Both the position numbers and the translations under genes were made by a program. A stretch of DNA of 53,717 bases from Spirochaetaceae bacterium (lineage in GTDB: Bacteria; Spirochaetota; Spirochaetia; SZUA-6; Bin103), in assembly GCA_028821475.1 (NCBI GenBank), contig JAPPGB010000088.1, positions 4,075 through 57,791 on the forward strand, in the 5' to 3' direction. Below are positions 34,401 to 41,956 of this stretch, in pieces (positions within the stretch are counted from its first letter, which is position 1; each line of letters begins with the position of its first letter). Under the pieces are notes generated by a model that did no database searches, had not been told where the DNA came from, and saw only the letters and a list, made by a program, of their open reading frames with translations.

Positions 34401-35049
34401 GCCCGACGAAGGGATTGCCGGCTCGGGCGTCGGCGCCTCCGACGATACGGAATGGCAGGCGGAACAGCGAGCGCATCTCCCGCTCCCAGTTGCCGACCAG
34501 CCCCGCGGGCGGCACGATGAGCACGCGGCGGATGAGCCGCCGGGACAGCATCTCGCGTACGTACAGGCCGGTCATGATGGTCTTGCCCGCTCCGGCATCG
34601 TCGGCCAGCAGGAATCGGAGCGGTGCTTGGTGCAGCATGTGTTCGTATACGGCGATGCGCTGATGCGGCAGCGGATCGATCAGCGAGGTTTCGGTAGCGA
34701 ACGCAGGATTGAACAGGTGCCCGTAGGCAAGGCGATGCGCCTCGGCGACCGCCGCAACGGTGGTGGGGTCCGCGGCGAAGTCGATACTCGGCGGGTGTAC
34801 GGACGCGTCGTACACCGCCGGCTGTTCCGCGATTCGATGAGTGGCTTCGCTCTCGAGTTCGATGATCCGCCGCCAAGCCAACTGGTTCGGGCGGGACTGT
34901 TCGTTCTCCCAGCGGTTCACCGTGGCATAGGAAACACCGATCAGGTCGGCCAGTTGCCCCTGAGTGAGCTCCCTGACGCCGCGCAGGCTCTTGATCCTGC
35001 GCGCGTAGTCGTCCGGCACGGTGGCAGATGTAACAGATGCGTAGAGCAT
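31462..35049 (-). CDS. SNF2-family helicase with N-terminal XRE and C-terminal DUF3883-like domain
   Basis: The 1195-residue protein starts with an XRE helix-turn-helix (residues 16-66: LTQGQLADLIGVSYATVNRWENEQSRP). The SNF2 motor follows with Walker A DDAGAGKT (150-157), DEAH-type LVVFDEAHKL, LLLTATPHMGKD, helicase-C FTEHRDTAEFLVRRL, ATDAAGEGINLQFC and RMGRIHRYGQ. The C-terminus (GFDLLSTRAASERRCIEVKGRARTGSVEVSDNEW) is a DUF3883/Mrr-like restriction-fold domain with the E-V-K core. Similar helicases are DrmD of DISARM class 1. It is the first gene of the defence operon. An operator-like palindrome lies over its promoter, so the XRE domain could control its own expression. Confidence 0.88.
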   Translation of the reverse strand: MLYASVTSATVPDDYARRIKSLRGVRELTQGQLADLIGVSYATVNRWENEQSRPNQLAWRRIIELESEATHRIAEQPAVYDASVHPPSIDFAADPTTVAAVAEAHRLAYGHLFNPAFATETSLIDPLPHQRIAVYEHMLHQAPLRFLLADDAGAGKTIMTGLYVREMLSRRLIRRVLIVPPAGLVGNWEREMRSLFRLPFRIVGGADARAGNPFVGPDSDLVITSIDTLAGDRMFSRLADPTTPPYDLVVFDEAHKLSAHREPDYRVRKTDRYRLAESIGGAGADSERWSLHWSAQHLLLLTATPHMGKDDPYYFLWRLLLLDALSTSDAFDQFPQESRRRHFIRRTKEEMVRFDATPLYPQRNCDTLSYVLSQGPGSEQELYDATTDYIRYYYNRARVLNRSAARLAMSVFQRRLASSTYALMRSFERRQEKLQALITEIREGRVSEDQLLRAQRRLDDLDDEFETRTADEDSRPDGDGERHETFEERVLGASVAVSLAELEAELLKVESLLAMARTRVAGADESKFETLREVLRDARFGDDKLIVFTEHRDTAEFLVRRLEGLGFAGRVALIHGGLPYQERDRQVEFFRRSVAEGGASYLVATDAAGEGINLQFCWLMVNYDIPWNPARLEQRMGRIHRYGQEHDPVIIVNLVAGGTREGRVMKTLLDKLELIRRQLRSDKVFDVVGRLFEGVSVRDYLEQAVTEDGDGDAERLDGRLTEEQVLALEERERVLYGNGGDVRRRISDLAGAAEQEQFVRLLPGYVRCFLEKAASLLDLRIEGDLDDTFSLAPCGPGAADALLPALETYAQPAPSRLTVYKPENREQISWLHPGEPVFDSISASILGRFGDHALRGAVFVDPYAAEPYLFHLAVVTVIRRGAVIDGSEHAPADRMLESRLIGLRQSSDGTVEESPVERLLLLRGAEDFAPSRVPLAGRAREMIRAAADHAGEEVVEPLALAHRQRVMAKLPSRVEFVSRGFDFQAAELAALRARLTAQARDGVRHAQSELTRVKERQRKLASTRARRLAELHEEADSVRAGDVEFLLHALIVPADDPTELERYDAEVEAVAVRVATAYEEASGAAVKDVSRPAQARRAGLADCPGFDLLSTRAASERRCIEVKGRARTGSVEVSDNEWAKACNLRNQYWLYVVYDCATPRPRLHRVRDPFAKLLAGSRESLAYTVTPGAVMKAAE

Positions 35050-35079
35050 GCTTGACCCGGTGATCCTCTTACCAGGTCA

Positions 35080-35108
35080 ATTATACTGGATCGTGTGTTC
35101 TGCGACAA
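35080..35108 (-). promoter_or_regulatory. Promoter of the defence operon
   Basis: Read on the minus strand, TTGTCG (35103-35108) and a perfect TATAAT (35080-35085) are separated by 17 bp. The -10 matches consensus fully, the -35 at four of six. The predicted start site leaves a leader of about 25 bases before the SNF2 gene's ATG. Confidence 0.7.
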
Positions 35109-35124
35109 GCGATATATCGTTTGT
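35105..35124. promoter_or_regulatory. 20-bp near-palindromic operator over the -35 box
   Basis: ACAAGCGATATATCGTTTGT is palindromic at 18 of 20 positions and overlaps the -35 box of the defence promoter. Its core CGATATATCG recurs once at 35568-35577, inside the neighbouring gene. The place and symmetry fit binding of a repressor dimer, for example the XRE domain of the SNF2 protein or the orphan HigA. Confidence 0.6.
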
Positions 35125-35151
35125 TATACCAGCCTTCGCGGAGCATCCGGC

Positions 35152-35649
35152 TCAGGCGGCCGTGGCAAGCTCAGGGGCGTCGTCGATCAGGTTGTCGGCT
35201 GGGGTCAATTCCGATTTCAGGGTGACCGCCAACGACGGTGTCATGGCCGCGGGCTTCACGGGCAACTGCTGCATCTGTCGCCATTCAAGCCGGCTCGTGC
35301 GGATGCCCTCCACCGCCGCCGCCCAGTCCTCGAGCGCAACATCATCTCGTTCCGCCAGCAACCGCGCAGCTTCCGATTGGAACGCCCGAAAGTCGCCGAC
35401 TGACGACGCGATGTCCGCCAGGACACCGACGAACGCTCTTCGGTACGCCGCGCACGGTTCCCACACGTCGGCCCCACCCGCGGCGATGCCTCCCGGCTGC
35501 ACTCCGCTCAGCCAGATCCCGTCACCCTCTTGAATGCCGAGAACGCGACTGACCACGGATACGGAAGCGATATATCGGTGGCCGAATACGTTGCCCCGAT
35601 ACGTGAATATCAGTGGCCACGCGTTTGTCAGGCCGGTCTGGACTGCCAC
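35152..35649 (-). CDS. Hypothetical protein upstream of the defence operon
   Basis: This 165-residue protein starts at GTG with a strong ribosome binding site (GAGGAGAGG). The first 60 residues are beta-rich with glycine turns (NAWPLIFTYRGNVFGHRYIASVSVVSRVLGIQEGDGIWLSGVQPGG), the middle is helical (YRRAFVGVLADIASSVGDFRAFQSEAARLLAERDDVALEDWAAAVEG) and the end is low-complexity and acidic. I recognise no family. It is co-directional with the SNF2 gene, 102 bp upstream, and may be the first gene of the wider unit. A second copy of the CGATATATCG core lies near its own 5' end. Confidence 0.7.
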   Translation of the reverse strand: MAVQTGLTNAWPLIFTYRGNVFGHRYIASVSVVSRVLGIQEGDGIWLSGVQPGGIAAGGADVWEPCAAYRRAFVGVLADIASSVGDFRAFQSEAARLLAERDDVALEDWAAAVEGIRTSRLEWRQMQQLPVKPAAMTPSLAVTLKSELTPADNLIDDAPELATAA

Positions 35650-35814
35650 TATCCACCTCTCCTCACGAGATTAGCCGACCACCGTCGCCAGAAACAACCC
35701 TGCACAGAGGAGAGGAGCCAACGCGATTGCTCGGTTCGCTCGGACTGCCGTGTCGCCGCAGGAAATATATGCAACACTTCGAGTCCTGATGATCAGTGGC
35801 ACGAGAGTGGGACC

Positions 35815-36444
35815 GTGACGCCCATGGCGCTCATGTGGTCCGGCGTGGTGGTGTCGATTCAGCCGCGGATCCGGTTGCTGCGGTCGTTCGACCAACGCAG
35901 CCACACCTACTTGGGTTACGTGCTCCGGCTCGCCGGCTCGGTCGACGAGGAGTCGCGCATGTTCGCCATCGCCATTGGTGAGGCGGCGCACGCCAGGCAT
36001 CGCATCGAGGTCGGCAACACGTTGAGCGGGATGGGCGTACCCGTTCCCGATGCGCGCAGGGAGACCGCCGACCTGTACAGAATCTCCAAGCTCAAGGTCT
36101 TGCACCGCGCGGACCGAGGCGGGGCGCCGCCGCCGTGGCATGGAATGCCACCGGACCTTGAGGTGTACCGCGAGCGCGGCTGCCGACGCCTCGCCGCGCG
36201 GACCTACTCCGCGTCGTGCACGAGTTGCATCTGGGGGTGCCGGATGCCGGTGGAAATCATCGTCGACCACTGGAACCCTGCCCGAAAGCGTTATCGTGAG
36301 GAGACTTTCTGCTACGGACCGCTCTCCTGTCGAATACACAAGGCCGGTCCCACCCGCAAAGTCCCGGGCCGCCAAGGAACGACGTGGGAAGAGGCGGACT
36401 GGGTAGACGAGGACTCCGTCTCCCATCGCGACCTGGACGACTGA
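35815..36444 (+). CDS. Cysteine-rich hypothetical protein divergent from the defence region
   Basis: From GTG 35815 (or ATG 35824) the protein is 209 residues long. The N-terminal 100 residues (WSGVVVSIQPRIRLLRSFDQRSHTYLGYVLRLAG) look like a beta-barrel or OB-fold. The C-terminal part carries CTSCIWGCRMPVEIIVDHWNP and TFCYGPLSCRIHKAGPTRKVPGR, five cysteines that may bind zinc or iron-sulfur. Nucleic-acid binding would fit this layout. It runs away from the defence operon with about 165 bp between it and the 165-residue gene. The open frame extends further upstream but that part is not protein-like. The family is unknown to me. Confidence 0.65.
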   Translation: MTPMALMWSGVVVSIQPRIRLLRSFDQRSHTYLGYVLRLAGSVDEESRMFAIAIGEAAHARHRIEVGNTLSGMGVPVPDARRETADLYRISKLKVLHRADRGGAPPPWHGMPPDLEVYRERGCRRLAARTYSASCTSCIWGCRMPVEIIVDHWNPARKRYREETFCYGPLSCRIHKAGPTRKVPGRQGTTWEEADWVDEDSVSHRDLDD

Positions 36445-36530
36445 GTACTGCGGTATCTCAGGCCTGACGCCAATCATGCAATCCGTGGCGGCGAGTTCCG
36501 GTCTGGTCGAGTGGCGTATACTGGGTCGCC

Positions 36531-37208
36531 GTGAGTACAGCAACGCTACCAGGGACGCAAGTCGCGGCGTTTTGGCGGGACGGGTTCGTCGTGGTCCGGG
36601 GACTGATCGAGGAAGAGCGGGTGAGCGAACTGCTGGCCGACTACGACCGGGTGCTGCGCGGTGAGATCGAGGTGCCGGCGTTTGGCGACCGGCGGGTCAA
36701 GGGGGCGATGGTGCAGCTTGCCAACCCGTCGCAGCACATCGCGCACTGGCGCGGGCACGCATACTTCCGGCGCGCGCTGGCGGCGGCCAGGCGGTTGATC
36801 GGGCCGGACGCGGCGTACCAGTACGATCAGCTCATCATGAAGCCGGCGCACTATCCGGCACAGACCGACTGGCACCAGGATGCCGGCTACTGGCAGGACC
36901 GCAACGGATCCGACCGCGCCGTGACCTGCTGGCTGGCGCTGACCCCGGCGTGGAAGGCCAACGGCGGCATGCAGTTCATTCCGGGCAGCCACCGCGGCCC
37001 GATCCGGGAGCATGTCTCGATCGCCGACCGGTCGGAGATCAACGGCGCCCTCGCTACCACTGCCGACGACAGCAAGGCGGTGGCCGTCACCCTGCAGCCG
37101 GGCGACGCCACCTTCCACCACTGCCGCACGCTGCACTACGCCGGCGGCAACGCCACCGACACCGCGCGCTACGCCGTGATCACCCACTTCTGGTCGCCGG
37201 CGCGATAG
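36531..37208 (+). CDS. Phytanoyl-CoA dioxygenase (PhyH) family protein 2
   Basis: This 225-residue 2-oxoglutarate/iron oxygenase has the HxD pair in QTDWHQDAGYWQ and the distal histidine in FHHCRTLHYAGGN. The substrate-side loop reads AVTCWLALTPAWKANGGMQFIPGSHRGP. It is shorter than most paralogues in the window. The GTG start opens MSTATLPGTQVAAFWRDGFVVVRGLI, where family homology begins. It is not in an operon and converges with the DUF1907 gene across a hairpin. Substrate unknown. Confidence 0.85.
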   Translation: MSTATLPGTQVAAFWRDGFVVVRGLIEEERVSELLADYDRVLRGEIEVPAFGDRRVKGAMVQLANPSQHIAHWRGHAYFRRALAAARRLIGPDAAYQYDQLIMKPAHYPAQTDWHQDAGYWQDRNGSDRAVTCWLALTPAWKANGGMQFIPGSHRGPIREHVSIADRSEINGALATTADDSKAVAVTLQPGDATFHHCRTLHYAGGNATDTARYAVITHFWSPAR

Positions 37209-37279
37209 CGGAGCGCGGCCCGCGCCCCGGCGTCCTCCGCGGTCTCGGGCCTTCGGCCCGGACGCGGCGGCGCTATCGC
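37202..37279. terminator. Bidirectional hairpin region between convergent genes
   Basis: GCGATAGCG (37202-37210) and CGCTATCGC (37271-37279) are perfect inverted repeats that enclose an inner hairpin (CGGGCC-TTC-GGCCCG at 37246-37260, with CCGCG/CGCGG outside it). It sits between the PhyH stop and the DUF1907 stop and could end transcription from both sides. Confidence 0.55.
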
Positions 37280-37283
37280 AGCG

Positions 37284-38276
37284 CTATGCCACCTGAGCCT
37301 CGGCGCTGCGCAACCGGGCGTAGATGTTGCCCACCCGGTAGACTGCTTCCGCCGGCGCAAACCAGCCGCGGTAGTGCACGGTGTCCGGCGTCACGTCGTG
37401 GTGGTAGTGGCCGCCGAGGCCGGGATCGCGCGGGTGGTAGAAGTGTGTGTGTTCGCCCGACGGGCGCAGATCCAGCGCCCCTCCCGTCGGGTCGCCGGTC
37501 CACAGCACCGAGAAGCACAGCAGGCCGGGGCCGACCGGTTCGAAGAAGCGCAGGAAGTCCCTGACCACCTCGTCGCGCTCGGAGTCGTAGTAGGATACGT
37601 CGATGCAGTCGTAGTCAGGCATCACGTGACTGCGGATCTGCCCGGCCACAAGCTCGAACACGCCACCGAGGGCGATTGGCCCCAGCCCGGTCGCCGCCAG
37701 CGGAGCGAGGGCCGCCCGCATCGCCTGCGGCAGGGAACCCTCGGCCCCGATGCGGTGGCCGACCTCCACTTCCAGGACCGGCCCCGGTGCGCCGTCGCAC
37801 ACGTACAGGTTGGCGAGCCCGGCAAACACGCCGGCGCCGTACGGTTCCACCACGCAGCGTCCCCGTTCGTCCACCCGCGCCACCCGCGACCGGTCGCGGA
37901 CGCCCACGTCGAGGTTGGCGATCACCTCGCCGCAGTGGCCATCGATGAGGGCCGGGCACGCCATGCCGGCGCCGAGCACCCCGGTGCCGGCGAGGCCGGT
38001 GCAGCGCAGCACGTCCGGCACCGCGAACCGGACGTCGCGGTAACGCGGGTTGTGGGCGTACGGCTCGCCGCCGACGTCGACAATGCCCGGCGAGCCCCCC
38101 AGGCCAGCCCACGAACAGCCGACACGGCGCAGGTCGGGGCAGGGCACCACCCGCACGCGGACGTCGCGGTAGTTGGCCTTCAGACCGCGGGCGAGCGCTT
38201 CACACAACGCTTCCAGGGGCGGAGCACTCAGCCGCGCGCTGCTGGTATCCACGCAGGGTTGAGGGGCAAGCACCAT
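37284..38276 (-). CDS. DUF1907 protein, C11orf54/PTD012-like zinc ester hydrolase
   Basis: This 330-residue protein matches the human C11orf54 (PTD012) family. It has the glycine-rich VPDLRR-like PCPDLRRVGCSWAGLGGSPGIVDVGGEPY start, the central GEVIANLDVGVRD, and the zinc site GEHTHFYHPRDPGLGGHYHHDVTPDTVHYRGWF with the expected H-x-H and later histidines. The vertebrate protein binds Zn and hydrolyses model esters; the natural substrate is unclear. A bacterial copy is uncommon. It starts 20 bp after the ketopantoate-reductase homologue and probably shares its transcript. Confidence 0.85.
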   Translation of the reverse strand: MVLAPQPCVDTSSARLSAPPLEALCEALARGLKANYRDVRVRVVPCPDLRRVGCSWAGLGGSPGIVDVGGEPYAHNPRYRDVRFAVPDVLRCTGLAGTGVLGAGMACPALIDGHCGEVIANLDVGVRDRSRVARVDERGRCVVEPYGAGVFAGLANLYVCDGAPGPVLEVEVGHRIGAEGSLPQAMRAALAPLAATGLGPIALGGVFELVAGQIRSHVMPDYDCIDVSYYDSERDEVVRDFLRFFEPVGPGLLCFSVLWTGDPTGGALDLRPSGEHTHFYHPRDPGLGGHYHHDVTPDTVHYRGWFAPAEAVYRVGNIYARLRSAEAQVA

Positions 38277-38295
38277 GGTTCGGTCTCACTCCGCT

Positions 38296-39237
38296 CTAGC
38301 CGGCGAGGTAACGGGACTCGATGCCCTTGACCAGCGCTACCAGGGTGGCGTTGATCGGCGTCTCGATGCCGTGCCGGACGCCGTGCGACACCACGGCGCC
38401 ATTGATCACGTCGACCTCGGTGGGCCGCCGGTTCAGGATGTCGACGCACAGGCTCGACTTGTTGGCTCCGGTACCGCCCGGACCAACAATCAGGTCGAGC
38501 GTCTTGCGGCTCTCCTCGTGCGTAAGGGCGACGCCGTCGGCACAGGCCACCGGCACCGCCTCCGCTACCGCGCCGTAGCACATCGCCTTCAGTTCGGGAG
38601 TCGCCACCGCCTCGCTGATGGTCAGGTTGGTAATGCCCGACATCGCACTCACGCTGACGTTCACCATCAGCTTCTTCCACATGTCATGGCGGATGTCGGC
38701 GCTCGCTACGGTCTGCAGGCCGTGTTCGCTGAACACGGCCGCGATCGCCGTGGCGCGGTCGCTGACACCGCCGCCCATCTCGCCGATCTGGCTCGGCAGG
38801 TCGGCGTAGCTGCGGATGCAGCCCGGCCCCTCGACGCTCGCTCCCTGCGCGGTCACGCCGCCGAGCACCCGCCGGGAACCGATCACCTCGGCGATCGTCT
38901 CTTCGTTGCCGAGGCCGTTCTGGAAGCTGATGGCGACCGTACCGTTGCGAAACAGTCCGGCGTCGCGCGCGGTGCTCACCGCGGCCACCGTGCACGCCGC
39001 TTTGCAGTGCACCAGCACCACGTCCACCGGTCCGCACGATGCGGGATCGGTGGTCGCCCGCACGCGGACGCGGCGATTGCCGCGATGGCCCACGATGCGC
39101 AACCCGTCGCGGTTGATCGCTTCGACATGCTCGCGCCACACGTCTATCAGCGTGACGTCAAGGCCGTGCTCGGCGAGCTCTCCGCCGAACAGACATCCCA
39201 TGGCTCCGGCGCCAAGGACAGCGACTCTCGGAGTCAT
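38296..39237 (-). CDS. panE: Ketopantoate reductase (PanE/ApbA) family protein
   Basis: This 313-residue NADPH-dependent reductase has the Rossmann start RVAVLGAGAMGCLFGGELAEHGLDVTLID, the Lys in HCKAACT, the motif FQNGLGNEE and the catalytic lysine region DMWKKLMVNVSVSAMSGITNLTISE. The C-terminal end keeps the ELNG-like PTEVDVINGAVV. Canonical PanE makes pantoate for coenzyme A; many paralogues use other keto acids, so the symbol is a family label. AGGGAGGGGG before the ATG is a strong ribosome binding site. Its pairing with a DUF1907 gene is unusual. Confidence 0.88.
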   Translation of the reverse strand: MTPRVAVLGAGAMGCLFGGELAEHGLDVTLIDVWREHVEAINRDGLRIVGHRGNRRVRVRATTDPASCGPVDVVLVHCKAACTVAAVSTARDAGLFRNGTVAISFQNGLGNEETIAEVIGSRRVLGGVTAQGASVEGPGCIRSYADLPSQIGEMGGGVSDRATAIAAVFSEHGLQTVASADIRHDMWKKLMVNVSVSAMSGITNLTISEAVATPELKAMCYGAVAEAVPVACADGVALTHEESRKTLDLIVGPGGTGANKSSLCVDILNRRPTEVDVINGAVVSHGVRHGIETPINATLVALVKGIESRYLAG

Positions 39238-39436
39238 ACCCCCTCCCTTCGGTGCCGATTCCGCCTCGGGAGTGCGAGGTCATGCCAGCCGTAGGCGACC
39301 TCCGCACGATCGGCACCGCCAATCGTAGTAGTGCGGTTGCGCACTCGCGAACCGCCGATCGCCGCGCAACAGCGGCACGAAGGATTGTCCTGCAATACCC
39401 GGATCGACATGGGGTCGAACGAGGCGTGGATCGGGC
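39238..39436. other. Gene-free stretch upstream of panE
   Basis: About 200 bp between the panE start and the GNAT relic. The panE promoter is expected here, but I could not pick a convincing pair of boxes. I see no other feature. Confidence 0.4.
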
Positions 39437-39786
39437 GTTAGACTACGGCCGCGACAAGCCGCCGTCCGACGCCAAGCCGCTAGTGCGGGGCAAGGAAATG
39501 GCTCGCGTGGAACTCGCCGTCGTACTCGAGGTCGCCCCCGAGTTCAAAGGCCGCCACTGGCGAAGCCGACCGCTTCGCCGGCGTTCGTCTCGGCAACGAA
39601 TTGAAGTTCCTCGGAGTGCTATTCGGAAATGATTTGCCGCCACGCGGACTCGCGGTGACGGTAGGAGAGGGTGGCCAGGCGTGCATCCGGTACGATCCCC
39701 CCGTAGGTGGTGCGCCACGTAACCACTTGCACACGCGCGATAACGCTTGCATCGGCGGGCGTGGCTGAGGTGACGCGGAATATCGT
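39437..39786 (-). pseudogene. Degraded GNAT-family N-acetyltransferase
   Basis: Read on the minus strand, the sequence gives ADASVIARVQVVTWRTTYGG, then IVPDARLATLSYRHRESAWR and EELQFVAETNAGEAVGFASGG in one frame with an in-frame stop after IISE. A frame change leads to DLEYDGEFHASHFLAPH, another stop, and then RLGVGRRLVAAVV. This order is the usual N-terminus, beta-strands and acetyl-CoA loop (normally HQRRGIGRRL) of small GNAT enzymes. The start codon appears mutated to ACG. At least one frameshift and two stops mean it is dead. Confidence 0.75.
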
Positions 39787-39829
39787 TACTAGCTAATCGG
39801 ATCGTCAACGAAAAAATATTACGAAAATA

Positions 39830-40726
39830 TCAGCACCCCGAACCGGTGCAAACTGCCGGGCTCGCGGTCCACCGGAGACTACGCTCCCAGAGTTCATGTG
39901 CCAACGCCTTGTCGACAGCTTGCGGCTGCGGGGCCGATTCGCCGGTTACGCGAAAGTAGCGTCCAGTGGCTCCATCCCGCAGCGCACGTTCCAGCGCGCT
40001 AAACACTGCATTGCCGCCGACCCGGGGGCTACGCATGAACAACTTGAAGAAGCGCAGGACGGCCGCAAGTACACCGCTGTTCTGATTCCAGAGGCCGGTC
40101 GCCAGCACGCCGGGATGCACGGCGTTGACGGTTACGCCGTGCTCCCGCCAGCGCCGCGCCGCCTCGACCGTGAACAGCACGTTGGCCAGCTTCGAGTCGG
40201 CATAGGCAGGAAAGGTGCCGCGCCAGGCGCGGCCGCGCGCAATCTCGTCCAGGTCCGTGCGCCGCAGGTCGCCGCTGCGGTGAGCCTCGGAACTGACGTT
40301 GACAATGTGGCCGCCGCCGCTCAGCCGCGGAAGCAACCGGTTGGTCAGCAGGAAGTGGCCCAGGTGATTGGTGGCGAACGTGCGCTCGAACCCCGCGGCC
40401 GTCAACTCCAGCCGGTTGCGCCACACGCCGGCGTTGTTTACCAGGATATCTATGCTATCGTGCCTGCCGGCGAGGCGGGCCGCCAGCGTCCGCACGCTCC
40501 CCATGGCCGCCAGGTCGGCGATCTCGAGCGTAGCTGTTGCGCACGGATGATCGGACTGCAACTCGGCCAGTGCGCGTTCGCCCCGGCCGCGGTCGCGGCA
40601 CACCAGCGTGACACGAGCGCCGGCCGCCAGCAGCAACCCGGTGGCCGAGCGCCCGACGCCGGAATTGGCGCCGGTCACGACCGCGGTGCGGCCGTTCAAG
40701 ACGTGTTCAGCCACCGCCTCGGACAA
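39830..40726 (-). CDS. Short-chain dehydrogenase/reductase, retinol-dehydrogenase-like
   Basis: This 298-residue NAD(P)-dependent oxidoreductase has TGANSGVG (cofactor), NNAGVW, NHLGHFLLT, the catalytic Ser in VNVSSEAH and YADSK (Tyr-x3-Lys). The layout follows the retinol dehydrogenase/WWOX-like SDR branch. The start is uncertain: TTG 40726 gives a full N-terminus but has no clear ribosome binding site; GTG 40714 is an alternative. It follows the sterol-desaturase-like gene by 19 bp, so the two may act on the same lipid or alcohol. Confidence 0.85.
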   Translation of the reverse strand: MSEAVAEHVLNGRTAVVTGANSGVGRSATGLLLAAGARVTLVCRDRGRGERALAELQSDHPCATATLEIADLAAMGSVRTLAARLAGRHDSIDILVNNAGVWRNRLELTAAGFERTFATNHLGHFLLTNRLLPRLSGGGHIVNVSSEAHRSGDLRRTDLDEIARGRAWRGTFPAYADSKLANVLFTVEAARRWREHGVTVNAVHPGVLATGLWNQNSGVLAAVLRFFKLFMRSPRVGGNAVFSALERALRDGATGRYFRVTGESAPQPQAVDKALAHELWERSLRWTASPAVCTGSGC

Positions 40727-40745
40727 GCCGGCCGTCGGCGCGCTG

Positions 40746-41762
40746 TCAGTTTATGGTGACCGGTGCTCCACGGTTGCCGAGCTTGCGCTTGCGCTCGCGC
40801 ATCGCCTTGTGCGCCTCGGGCGAACCGTCGTGAAAGCTGCCGAACCACTTGTCCAGCGGCACCCCTTCGTTGCCGTAGTTGCAATCGAAGTAGCGGTGAT
40901 GCAGGTAGTGGAAGTAGCCGCCGTTGCTCATCGCATGCTTCTCACCGAGCTCGAACTTGTAGAACCCGGCGTGGCCGGCAGCCGGGCTGATGCCGGCGTG
41001 CAGCAGGTGGAAAATGGCGTGCAGCGGATGCGAGGGGATGATCCAGTGGATCACCACGCCGGAAAGGTAGAGCACGTGCTCTATCGGGTGCATCGAAAGC
41101 CCCGACCACGGCCCGATGTTTACGTTCTTGTGATGCAGGTAGTGGGCCCACTTGTACAGCGGCTTCCAATGGGTGAGGCGGTGCGTCCAGTAGAAGTGCG
41201 CCTGCCGGAACAGCAGGATGAACACCATCATCAGCACGCAGTACACCGGGTGCCGCGCCCAACTGACGGAGAAGATGAACTCGTTGGCGTAGAACCACAG
41301 CGTGACCGCCTCGTAGAGCGTCCAGATGGTGCAGCCGCTCGCGAGCGTCCAGAACACGTTGTCGCGGGTCTGGTTGCCGAACATGAACGCGCGGCTGCTG
41401 CCGCCAAGCCAGCGCGGGTTGTACTTGTAGCGCTGCCCCTGGGCGCGCTTCATGTACAGCCGCAGGTGCAGGCCGCCGGCGACCAGGATCAGCAGCGCCG
41501 CGTTGCGCAGATAGAGTTCGGCGATCCAGCCGATCGCGAACGTCTCGGTGCGCGCGAAGCTCGGCGTGAACCACAGCCAGGCGACCACGGCGAGGCCGGC
41601 GTAGATGGCGTTCTTGGGGTACAGCAACCCGTCATGTGCGAAAAAGAAGTTGAAGATCGGACGCAACTTGAGCGGCTTGGTGAACAGCGGTGACGGTTTG
41701 GGCAGCGACTCGGGCTGCCACTCGCCCCGTACTGAGCGCCCCGTCAGATCGGCTTCGGCCAT
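40746..41762 (-). CDS. Sterol desaturase/fatty acid hydroxylase superfamily protein
   Basis: This 338-residue integral membrane di-iron enzyme has about five hydrophobic segments (for example YAGLAVVAWLWF, NAALLILVAGGL, YCVLMMVFILLF). The histidine clusters expected for the family are present: HFYWTHRLTHW, HYLHHKN, HPIEH and YFHYLHHRYFDCNYG. Members hydroxylate or desaturate sterols, fatty acids or carotenoids in the membrane. GGGAGGG precedes the ATG. It is followed by the SDR gene in the same direction. Confidence 0.9.
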   Translation of the reverse strand: MAEADLTGRSVRGEWQPESLPKPSPLFTKPLKLRPIFNFFFAHDGLLYPKNAIYAGLAVVAWLWFTPSFARTETFAIGWIAELYLRNAALLILVAGGLHLRLYMKRAQGQRYKYNPRWLGGSSRAFMFGNQTRDNVFWTLASGCTIWTLYEAVTLWFYANEFIFSVSWARHPVYCVLMMVFILLFRQAHFYWTHRLTHWKPLYKWAHYLHHKNVNIGPWSGLSMHPIEHVLYLSGVVIHWIIPSHPLHAIFHLLHAGISPAAGHAGFYKFELGEKHAMSNGGYFHYLHHRYFDCNYGNEGVPLDKWFGSFHDGSPEAHKAMRERKRKLGNRGAPVTIN

Positions 41763-41956
41763 GGTGATTTACCCTCCCGCGCGGTAGGCAAGGTGTTTTC
41801 GGAACTATAACCCGACGCCAATCGCTGTGGCAACTGGCAAGTCGCAGTGCCGCGAGGCTGGCGGCACGGCGGGCGCTTACGGGCTATAATGCGGATCCGC
41901 AATCGGCATGGCCTTCGGCCGCCGTGTCGCGGATCGAACCGCGGAGGCAGCACGCA

